From Sphingomonas_Q fennica_A (GTDB lineage Bacteria > Pseudomonadota > Alphaproteobacteria > Sphingomonadales > Sphingomonadaceae): a DNA stretch of 64,000 bases. Below the pieces are notes generated by a model, which worked only from the letters and a program-made list of their open reading frames with translations, had not been told where the DNA came from and made no database searches. Shown here in pieces: positions 40,130 to 48,084 of the stretch. Position 1 is the stretch's first letter. Each line of letters starts with the position of its first letter. A program made the position numbers and the translations under genes. The DNA lies in contig JAQIJD010000001.1 of NCBI GenBank assembly GCA_036946415.1, positions 434,001 through 498,000 on the forward strand, written 5' to 3'.

Positions 40130-42180
40130 ACCTGCGCCAGCCGCGGCGGCACTTCGCGCACGCTCGGCCGGTCTATCTGCCGCGCCTCCAGGCAGGCGCG
40201 GATGCCGAGGACGAGGATCGCGGCGACCACCCCCAGGAACAGCACGCACAGCCCCGCATCGATCCGGTCGTTGAGGACGATCCGCTGCATCTCCGCCATC
40301 GATTTCGCCGGCGCCAGCACTTCGCCCCGCGCTGCCGCGCCTGAGAAGCGCGCTGCGTGCGACAGGAAGCCGATCCGCGGATCGGGCGAGGCCAGCTTCA
40401 GCAGCCCCGCCGTCACCGTGCACAGGATCAGCCACGCCGCCGGCACCGCCGTCACCCAGGCGAAGCGGTCCTTCTTCATCCGGAACAGGACGACCGTGGC
40501 GAGGATCAGCGCCACCGCCGCCAGCATCTGGTTGGAGATGCCGAACAGCGGCCACAAGGTGTTCACGCCGCCCAGCGGGTCCGTCACCCCCTGATAGAGG
40601 AAGAAGCCCCAGGCCGAGACGCAGAGGCCCGTCGCCACCAGCCCCGGCACCAGTGCCGATGTCTTGCGGAAGGAGGGGAGGACGAGGCCGATCAGGTCTT
40701 GCAGCATGAAACGGCCGGCGCGCGTGCCGGCGTCCACCGCGGTCAGGATGAACAGCGCCTCGAACAGGATCGCGAAATGATACCAGAAGGCCATCATCCC
40801 CGGCCCGCCGGCGATGTGGCTGAAGATCTGCGCCATCGCCACCGCCAGCGTCGGCGCGCCGCCGGTGCGGCTGATGATCGTCGCCTCGCCCACGTCGCGC
40901 GCGGTCGCCGCCAGCACCTCGGGCGCGATCGGGAAGCCCATCGCGCTCACCGCCGCCGCGGCACTCGCCGGATCGCTGCCGACGACGGCGGCCGGGCTAT
41001 TCATCGCGAAATAGATGCCGGGATCGAGGATCGAGGCGGCGACCAGCGCCATGATCGCGACCGCGCTCTCCATCAGCATCGCGCCATAGCCGATGAAGGG
41101 CGCATCCGCCTCGGTGGCGATCAGCTTGGGGGTGGTGCCGCTGGCGATCAGCGCGTGGAAGCCGGATACGGCGCCGCAGGCGATGGTGATGAACAGGAAC
41201 GGGAACAGCCCGCCCGACCACACCGGCCCGCTGCCGTCCACGAACCGCGTCACCGCCGGCATCCGGAGCGGCGGCGCCATGATGACGAGGCCGACGGCGA
41301 GCGCGGCGATCGCCCCGATCTTGAGGAAGGTGGACAGATAGTCGCGCGGCGCCAGCAGCAGCCAGACGGGCAGGACCGAGGCGACCGCGCCATAGCCGAT
41401 CAGCAGGAAGGCGAGCGGCACCGGCCCCCAGGTGAACAGCGGCCCGAGCGTCTCCGAGGCGGCGACGTCGCGGCCGTAGACGATCGCGAGGATCAGGCCG
41501 ACGAAGCCCAGCAGCGAAACCTCGCCCACCCGCCCCGGCCGGATCCAGCGCGTATAGGCCCCCATCCCGAGCGCGAGCGGGATCGTGGCGGCGACCGTGA
41601 ACAGCCCCCACGGGCTGTCCGCCAGCGCCCGCACCACGATCAGCGACAGGACGGCGAGGATGATGACCATGATCGCGAAGGCGCCGGCCAGCGCGATCGT
41701 GCCGGCGGTGGCGCCCAATTCCATGCGGATCAGCTCGCCCAGCGACCGCCCGTCGCGCCGCATCGAGATGAAGAGGACGAGGAAGTCTTGCACCGCCCCT
41801 GCCAGCACCACGCCGGCAAGAATCCAAAGCGTGCCCGGCAGATAGCCCATCTGCGCGGCCAGCACCGGCCCCACCAGCGGCCCGGCGCCGGCGATGGCGG
41901 CGAAATGGTGGCCGAACAGCACCGTCCGCCCGGTCGCGACATAATCGAGGCCGTCGGCGCGGCGCACTGCCGGCGTCGGCCGGGCGGGATCGATGCCGAG
42001 CACGGTGCGGGCGATGTAGAGCGCGTAGAAGCGATAGGCGATCAGATAGGTGGCGATCGCCGCGGTGACGATCCAGAGCGCGTTGACGCCCTCGCCACGC
42101 GCTACGGCGACCACCGCCAGCGCCACGGCCCCCGCCGCCGCCAGCAGGCCCCATCCGATCCGTGTCGCCGTAGCCGTCAT
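40126..42180 (-). CDS. cstA: Carbon starvation protein A family transporter (CstA/BtsT)
   Basis: The 684-residue protein has about 16 to 18 membrane segments and the CstA hallmarks. These are YALYIARTVLGIDPARPTPA near the N-terminus, TVLFGHHFAAIAGAGPLVGP, and a C-terminal region with GGVNTLWPLFGISNQMLAAV. Family members import pyruvate (BtsT, CstA) or peptides. It is coupled to the ybdD homologue and is divergent from the GGDEF gene across about 175 bases. Confidence 0.93.
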   Translation of the reverse strand: MTATATRIGWGLLAAAGAVALAVVAVARGEGVNALWIVTAAIATYLIAYRFYALYIARTVLGIDPARPTPAVRRADGLDYVATGRTVLFGHHFAAIAGAGPLVGPVLAAQMGYLPGTLWILAGVVLAGAVQDFLVLFISMRRDGRSLGELIRMELGATAGTIALAGAFAIMVIILAVLSLIVVRALADSPWGLFTVAATIPLALGMGAYTRWIRPGRVGEVSLLGFVGLILAIVYGRDVAASETLGPLFTWGPVPLAFLLIGYGAVASVLPVWLLLAPRDYLSTFLKIGAIAALAVGLVIMAPPLRMPAVTRFVDGSGPVWSGGLFPFLFITIACGAVSGFHALIASGTTPKLIATEADAPFIGYGAMLMESAVAIMALVAASILDPGIYFAMNSPAAVVGSDPASAAAAVSAMGFPIAPEVLAATARDVGEATIISRTGGAPTLAVAMAQIFSHIAGGPGMMAFWYHFAILFEALFILTAVDAGTRAGRFMLQDLIGLVLPSFRKTSALVPGLVATGLCVSAWGFFLYQGVTDPLGGVNTLWPLFGISNQMLAAVALILATVVLFRMKKDRFAWVTAVPAAWLILCTVTAGLLKLASPDPRIGFLSHAARFSGAAARGEVLAPAKSMAEMQRIVLNDRIDAGLCVLFLGVVAAILVLGIRACLEARQIDRPSVREVPPRLAQV

Positions 42181-42356
42181 CCGCCGCCCCTTCTGCCGTT
42201 TCGCAGGACCAGCCTAGCCGCGGCCGTGCGCGATGCCCAGCGATGGTGGTTACGACAATCGCAAGGTTCGATCGTTATCTGTATGGCGTTTGCGACGAGG
42301 ACATCGGTTTGGCGGGCGGCGTTGGCGGATCAGGGCTGGAAACGGGGGGCACCGGC

Positions 42357-44084
42357 ATGGCCGGGGCCTTGCTGCGTCTGGCGTTCCTGCTGCTGGCGCT
42401 GGCCGGGCTCGCCCCGCTCGGCGCGGTGCCGCTGCGCATCAACGACCCGCTCTGCCAGGCGATGACCGCCCGCTCGGTGCCCGACAGCGTCGTCGCCCGC
42501 ATCCCGCTCGCCTGCGGCGGCGAACCTTCGGGCTATCGCGACCGCTCGCTGTGGGTGGGCACGGACATCGATGCCGATATGGCCGTGGGCAGCAGCCCGG
42601 TGGTGCTGATGAACGTCACCCGAGTCGATCGCATCGCCGTCTTCTTCCTCTATGGCGACGGGCGGATCGTGCGGACGATGGTGCACGCGGGCGATTTCGG
42701 CCCGCGCTGGCGGGTCGGCGGGCAATTGTCGTTCATGGCGCCGACGCGCGATGCCGCGCTTACCCGCATCGTCGTGCGGCTCGACAATCTCGGCGCGGTG
42801 CAGCTCCTCCGCCTGCGCATCCTGCCCGCCACGCAGGCGGGGCAGGAGGCGGGGCTGGCGGCGCTGATCGTCGGCGGTGCGCTCACCCTGTTGCTGCTCG
42901 GCGTGCCCTACAATGTCGCGCTCGCGATGGCGGCGCGCCGGGTCTACCTCGTCTGGCACGCCGCCTGGTCGGGCTGCGTGCTCGTCTGGGGGCTCGTCTG
43001 GTCGCAGGTGACGCTGCTCGCATGGCCGCGGCTGGCGGGCACGCTCAACAGCCAGATCGCCTCGGTGCTGGCCTCGGCCGCGGTATCGGCGGCGACGATC
43101 TGCTACGTCAGCGGCCCCGGCCAGCAATTGCCCCGACCGCTCAGGCTGGCGATCGTCACGCTCGCCGGTGCGGTGCTCGCGCTCGGGCTGGCGGCGGGGC
43201 CGGGTGCGCCGGTGCCGGTGGAGACGGTGGCGCTGTGGATGAGCGTCGCGATCCTGTCCGATCTGGGGCTGGTCACGATCGCGCTCGCCTGGGGCTGCTG
43301 GCGCGGCCATCGCGATGCGCGCGACAGTGCGCTTGCCTGGGCCCTGCCGATGGCGGTGCTCGCCTCGACGATGGTGTTCGATTATCGCGAGGCGCTGTTC
43401 GGCGGGGGCGCGCAGGTGGCGGTGCTGCTCGCCTCGGCGCTCCAGACGGTGTGGCTGTCCCTTGCCGCCACCAAGCGCCTGTCGGACCTGCGGTTCGATC
43501 GCGATGCGGCGCGCGCCGCCGAGCTGGAACAGGGCGAGCTGGCGCGACGCGATCCGCTGACCGGCCTCCTCAACCGCCGTGGTTTCATCGAGCGCGCCCG
43601 CGATGCCTTCGGCGGGGCGGGCGGCGGCGGCAGCAGCTTCGCGCTGCTCCTGATCGACGTCGATCATTTCAAGACGATCAACGATCGCTTCGGCCATGAA
43701 ACCGGGGATGTCGTGCTGTGCCGGATCGCCACGCGCCTCACCGGGTGGGAGGGGCGGAACTGTATCGCCGGCCGGCTGGGCGGCGAGGAATTCCTGCTCG
43801 GCGTCGGCGGGCTCGATGCATCGGCACTCGCCGTCTTCGCCGACGAGGTGCGCCGCGATCTCGGCGCGGTCGACCATGGCGAGGTGACGCGCCACCGCCG
43901 CATCACCGTCAGCATCGGCGCCGCCGCCGGCACCGCCTCGGCCAGTTTCCAGAAGCTCTACGGTCTCGCCGATCGCGCGCTCTACGATGCCAAGCATGGC
44001 GGGCGCGACCGGGTGGTGATCCACGGCGACGCCGATCTTCGCGGCGTCCTGCCCGATCAGCTCCGTTTTCGATGGGATATCTGA
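42357..44084 (+). CDS. Membrane-anchored GGDEF diguanylate cyclase
   Basis: The ATG at 42357 gives 575 residues with a signal/anchor helix, a periplasmic sensor of about 150 residues (DRSLWVGTDIDADMA...) and seven hydrophobic segments (about residues 165-370). A coiled linker and a C-terminal GGDEF domain follow, so the layout is 7TMR-DISM-like. The active-site motif is GGEEF (475-479), which is catalytically competent in this family. No RxxD inhibitory site is visible five residues upstream. The enzyme should make c-di-GMP. The EAL gene follows 67 bases later on the same strand. A start at 42243 would add 38 unconserved residues. Confidence 0.88.
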   Translation: MAGALLRLAFLLLALAGLAPLGAVPLRINDPLCQAMTARSVPDSVVARIPLACGGEPSGYRDRSLWVGTDIDADMAVGSSPVVLMNVTRVDRIAVFFLYGDGRIVRTMVHAGDFGPRWRVGGQLSFMAPTRDAALTRIVVRLDNLGAVQLLRLRILPATQAGQEAGLAALIVGGALTLLLLGVPYNVALAMAARRVYLVWHAAWSGCVLVWGLVWSQVTLLAWPRLAGTLNSQIASVLASAAVSAATICYVSGPGQQLPRPLRLAIVTLAGAVLALGLAAGPGAPVPVETVALWMSVAILSDLGLVTIALAWGCWRGHRDARDSALAWALPMAVLASTMVFDYREALFGGGAQVAVLLASALQTVWLSLAATKRLSDLRFDRDAARAAELEQGELARRDPLTGLLNRRGFIERARDAFGGAGGGGSSFALLLIDVDHFKTINDRFGHETGDVVLCRIATRLTGWEGRNCIAGRLGGEEFLLGVGGLDASALAVFADEVRRDLGAVDHGEVTRHRRITVSIGAAAGTASASFQKLYGLADRALYDAKHGGRDRVVIHGDADLRGVLPDQLRFRWDI

Positions 44085-44151
44085 TCGATGCTGCGGCGCA
44101 GCTAGCGCGCGATTAACGACCTGTTTAGTCCGACCGCCTAAGGCATCGTCC

Positions 44152-45048
44152 ATGCGTCGCCCGTCGGCATCTTCCCTCAAGGCCCTGCTCGGCGGCTGGT
44201 TCCAGCGCATGGGGAACGGGATGGCCGGAGCGCCGCGCGCGGACGATCCGGTGCTTGCCGCCGATCTGGCGCGCGCCGTGGCCCGCGACGAACTGTTCCT
44301 GGTCTACCAGCCGAAGCTCGATTGCCGCACTGGCCGCATCAACTCGGCCGAGGGGCTGTTGCGCTGGCAGCATCCCGTGCGTGGCAGCATCTCGCCCGCC
44401 GATTTCATCCCCGTGGCGGAGCGGACCGGTTCGATCCGCGCGCTCACCTGCTGGGTGATCGAGCGCGCCATCGCCGATCAGGCGACGCTCGCCGCCGCGG
44501 GCCACGTGCTGACGCTGAACGTCAATCTGTCCGCACGGCTGGCCGGGGATGCGGCCTTCACCCGCTGGGCGCTGGCCGCCGTCGCCCGCGCGGTCGGCAC
44601 GATCGGCCTCGAACTGACCGAGACGGCCGCGATCGACGATCCGGAAGCCGCGCTCGCCAACATGCACGCCTTCGCCGATGCCGGCGTCCACATCGCCATC
44701 GACGATTATGGCGCCGGCCTGTCCTCGCTGGCCTATCTGAAGCAGCTTCCCGCCTCCGAACTGAAGATCGACCGGATGTTCATCTCCGGCCTCGCCGACA
44801 GTCATCGCGATCCGCTGCTGGTCCGCTCGACGATCGATCTGGCGCATGCGCTCGGCATGGAGGTGACGGCGGAGGGGGTGGAGACGCCGGTCACGCTCGC
44901 GCTGCTGCGGGTGATGGGGTGCGATCAGGTGCAGGGCTGGGCGATCGCCCGGCCGATGGCGCTGGAGGCGCTGCGCGTCTTCCTGTCGTCGGCCGGTCCA
45001 TTCGCCGAGCCCGGTCGCCCCAAGCCGGAACTGATCGGCCGGCCCTGA
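44152..45048 (+). CDS. EAL-domain c-di-GMP phosphodiesterase
   Basis: The 298-residue soluble protein is almost entirely an EAL domain. AEGLLRW (Glu67, the EAL motif read as EGL), LNVNLSARLAG, LELTET, the AIDDYGAGLSSLAYLKQL metal loop, ELKIDRMFI and AEGVET are all present, so it looks active. It lacks a partner GGDEF domain in the same chain and may work opposite the upstream cyclase gene to set the local c-di-GMP level. A 115-base gap leads to the autotransporter gene. Confidence 0.93.
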   Translation: MRRPSASSLKALLGGWFQRMGNGMAGAPRADDPVLAADLARAVARDELFLVYQPKLDCRTGRINSAEGLLRWQHPVRGSISPADFIPVAERTGSIRALTCWVIERAIADQATLAAAGHVLTLNVNLSARLAGDAAFTRWALAAVARAVGTIGLELTETAAIDDPEAALANMHAFADAGVHIAIDDYGAGLSSLAYLKQLPASELKIDRMFISGLADSHRDPLLVRSTIDLAHALGMEVTAEGVETPVTLALLRVMGCDQVQGWAIARPMALEALRVFLSSAGPFAEPGRPKPELIGRP

Positions 45049-45163
45049 GCCCGCCGCCTTCGATCTTAACCGGTCGGTAAGGACGTTCCCTCAAGCCGCG
45101 TAAAGACCTGGAAAGGCATCCGGTTCGGGCGAACGGCGGGCACCCCGCCGCGGGGAGACGAAG

Positions 45164-48013
45164 ATGAAGAGCTTTGCGAAGGGCGCGCTGCTGGCGGTGA
45201 TGGCGGGGACCACGCTGGGCGGTGCGGCGGCGCGCGCGGAAGCGCCGCGGGTCACGCCGCTCTACGGCAACATCTCGGCCTTCTACGGCAACATCAGCCC
45301 CTTCTACGGCAACATCAGCCCGTTCTACGGCAACATCAGCCCGTTCTGGGGGAACATCTCCCCCTTCTGGGGCAACATCAGCCCGTTCTGGGGGAACATC
45401 AGCGCCTTCTGGGGCAATATAAGCCCGTTCGGTACGCCCCAGCCGCCGGCCGGCATGATCTCCCCCCAGTGGGGCAATATCAGCGCCTTCTGGCAGGACA
45501 CGGGCAACCAGTGGGCGGCGCTCTCGGGCCAGCTCAACGGCCTGGGCGACCGGCCGACGCGCGCCGATCTCGATCCCATCGCTGGCCAGATGCAGCAGAT
45601 CGTGGACGGTTCGGCCGCCTTCTGGGCGGGCGCCGTGCGCGAGAAGACCGGCAAGAGCTTCGAGGAGGGCTTCGCCCGGCCGATCCTGGCGCGCTACGGC
45701 ATCGACCCCAAGGACGGCGCCTCGCTCGCCGCGCTCGATCCCGGCCGCCGCGCCCAGTTTTTCCTGGAATGGTACGACGGGCTGATGAACCTGTCGGGCA
45801 CCGATCGCGTCGACCATTGGATGAAGACCGCCAACTGGAACCCGGCGCTGACGCAGATCCAGGGCGCCGGCTCGGACAGCGTGATCGGCCTGCTCGACTT
45901 CACCGTGGCGGATGCCGGCCTGCAGGACAGCGTCACCGCCTACAAGGGCACCTCCAGCTTCGCCAACGGCCACGGCAGCGCCGTCGCCAGCCTGATGATC
46001 GCGCCGCAGGACGGGGAAGGGGTGATGGGCATCGCCCCGCGCGCCGCCGTGCTCGCGTACAATCCGTTCGACAGCAGCGGCACCGCGAGCTGGGACGATG
46101 TCGGCCGCGGCGTCCGCAAGCTGATGGAAAGCAAGGCCAGCGTCGTCAACGCCTCGCTCGGCGTCGCCGGCTACACGCTGCATCCGGACTGGAACAAGAC
46201 GTTCGGCACGCTTGGCAAGCTCCTCCAGACCAACCCGACCATCTTCGTGATCGCCGCCGGCAACGACGGCATCACCCAGACCGTCAACGTGCCGTGGAGC
46301 GCAGCCAACCCGCAGATCATCGTCGTCGGCTCGGTCGATCCCAATGAGCAGATCTCCAGCTTCTCCAACCGCCCCGGCGAGGCGTGCCTGACCGGCCTGC
46401 TCGGCCTCTGCGCGTCCGGCAGCGAGCTGAAGAACCGCTTCATCGTCGCGCCGGGCGAGCTGATCCTGGTGCAGGACGACAAGGGCAGCACCGTCCGCAT
46501 GTCGGGCACGTCCTTCGCCGCACCGATGGTCTCCGCCACGATCGCGCTGCTGCACGATCGCTGGCCGTGGCTCGCCCGCTATCCCAAGACCTCGACCGAC
46601 ATCGTGCTGAAATCGGCCAAGGATCTGGGCGCGCCCGGCGTCGATCCGGTCTACGGCGTCGGCCTGCTCGATATCGCCGCCTCGCAGAGCCCGCTCAATT
46701 TCAGCGCGCTGAAATGGTATACGCGCGACAAGGCCGGCAACCTCAAGCCCCAGAGCACCGGCGCGTTCGTCGCCGACAGCAAGACGATGGGCAAGTGGGA
46801 GGCGGACGGCGTCGCCTTCTACGCCTTCGAGGATTATGGCGAGACCTATCGCGATTTCGCGATCCCGCTGTCCACCCGCCTCGTCGGCCAGATGACGGCG
46901 ACGCAGGCCGGCAAGCAGCAGCGCTTCCAGGAATTCCTGACGAGCCGCTTCATCGACTGGGTGGCCGCGGGCAAGACCGGCAAGGGCTTCACCGCCTTCA
47001 CCAGCACCGCCCCGGTCTACAATCCCTATGGCCTGAACATGACGATGTCGGTGGCGCCCCGCGTCCGCCGCTTCGGCTACCGGCAGGACGGCGTGCCGTT
47101 CCAGACCGCGCTCACCTTCGCCAGCGCCGAGGGCACGACCGCCTTCAGCATGGGCTCGGGCGACGGCGCGGTGGCGCTGGGCGGGGCGGGCGGCTTCGGC
47201 CTCGCCTCCGATTACGAGGGCGGCGGCGGCGCCAACCCGCTGCTCGGCTTCGCCTCCGGCGGCGCCTATGCCGGCGCGCGGACGCTGCTGGCGAAGGGCG
47301 TCACCCTCTCCTTCGGCGCGACCCGCCGCAATCCGCGCCGCGATCTGCGCGATCTGCCGCTCGATCAGGTGATGCGCCTGGGCCGCCTGCGCGACAACAC
47401 CACCGCCGCGCAGACAATGTCGGTCGCCTGGGCGATCGATCCCGCGGTGTCGGTCAGCGCCGGCTACACGCATCTCGACGAGCGGTCGGCGCTGCTCGGC
47501 ACCCAGTCGCTCGACCGGGCCGATCTTGCCGGCGGCGCGCAGACCGACGGCGCCACGATCGGCACCGAGGTGGCGCTGCCGGGCGGCTTCGGTTTCGCCG
47601 CGGCGGGCACCCTCGCCCGCACCCGCACGGCGAACGTGCAGGCGATCACCGCCGGCCGCGGGGGCATCCTCACCTCGTCCTACGAGGTGGCGCTGACCAA
47701 GACGGCGCTGTTCGGCGGCCGGGATCGCGCGCGGCTGACGCTCAGCCAGCCGATGTATCTCGAACGCGGCGCGATCGAATTCACCGGGATGGAGGTGATC
47801 GACCGTCAGACGGGCGAGCTGGGCGCCGTCACCCACCGCCTCGACGTGTCCGGCCGCAGCCGGCCGTTCGTGGCCGAGGCGCTCTACGCGCGGCCGCTGA
47901 TCGGCGGCGCGGCGGAGGCGAGCCTGTTCGGCCGCGCGCGGCTGACGCCGGGCGTCAACCCCGATGGCCTGCCGACGCTGATCGGTGGTGCCCGCCTGCG
48001 GCTGGTGCTGTAA
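45164..48013 (+). CDS. S8 subtilase autotransporter with a GNIS heptapeptide-repeat passenger
   Basis: The 949-residue protein has a signal peptide (about residues 1-25). Eight tandem heptapeptides of the form (Y/W)GNIS(P/A)F follow at 34-89, with a ninth at 103-109, then a helical linker. A subtilisin domain follows: Asp245 (GLLDFTV), His270 (GHGSAVAS), the AAGNDG oxyanion Asn and Ser450 (MSGTSFAAP). From about residue 640 to the end lies a beta-barrel of the autotransporter type, closing LIGGARLRLVL. The repeats switch from four Tyr units to four Trp units. The protein is probably exported by Sec and BAM and acts at the cell surface; substrates are unknown. Confidence 0.87.
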   Translation: MKSFAKGALLAVMAGTTLGGAAARAEAPRVTPLYGNISAFYGNISPFYGNISPFYGNISPFWGNISPFWGNISPFWGNISAFWGNISPFGTPQPPAGMISPQWGNISAFWQDTGNQWAALSGQLNGLGDRPTRADLDPIAGQMQQIVDGSAAFWAGAVREKTGKSFEEGFARPILARYGIDPKDGASLAALDPGRRAQFFLEWYDGLMNLSGTDRVDHWMKTANWNPALTQIQGAGSDSVIGLLDFTVADAGLQDSVTAYKGTSSFANGHGSAVASLMIAPQDGEGVMGIAPRAAVLAYNPFDSSGTASWDDVGRGVRKLMESKASVVNASLGVAGYTLHPDWNKTFGTLGKLLQTNPTIFVIAAGNDGITQTVNVPWSAANPQIIVVGSVDPNEQISSFSNRPGEACLTGLLGLCASGSELKNRFIVAPGELILVQDDKGSTVRMSGTSFAAPMVSATIALLHDRWPWLARYPKTSTDIVLKSAKDLGAPGVDPVYGVGLLDIAASQSPLNFSALKWYTRDKAGNLKPQSTGAFVADSKTMGKWEADGVAFYAFEDYGETYRDFAIPLSTRLVGQMTATQAGKQQRFQEFLTSRFIDWVAAGKTGKGFTAFTSTAPVYNPYGLNMTMSVAPRVRRFGYRQDGVPFQTALTFASAEGTTAFSMGSGDGAVALGGAGGFGLASDYEGGGGANPLLGFASGGAYAGARTLLAKGVTLSFGATRRNPRRDLRDLPLDQVMRLGRLRDNTTAAQTMSVAWAIDPAVSVSAGYTHLDERSALLGTQSLDRADLAGGAQTDGATIGTEVALPGGFGFAAAGTLARTRTANVQAITAGRGGILTSSYEVALTKTALFGGRDRARLTLSQPMYLERGAIEFTGMEVIDRQTGELGAVTHRLDVSGRSRPFVAEALYARPLIGGAAEASLFGRARLTPGVNPDGLPTLIGGARLRLVL
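45263..45430 (+). repeat. 21-base tandem repeat encoding (Y/W)GNIS(P/A)F
   Basis: Eight units of exactly 21 bases encode the passenger heptapeptide: four begin TAC and four begin TGG. Synonymous positions vary (ATCAGC, ATCTCC, ATAAGC) while the amino acids are nearly fixed, which points to purifying selection on the protein repeat. Confidence 0.95.
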
Positions 48014-48084
48014 CGGAAGCCTAACCGCTTCTTAAGCTTCGCGTTATACCCGGTATGGAGAGACGGCGCGGGGCGTGAGGCGGC

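Noticed and set aside
45241..45440. Slipped-strand phase-variable repeat
   Set aside because: Units are 21 bases, a multiple of three, so gain or loss of units would keep the frame; synonymous differences between units also argue against recent slippage.
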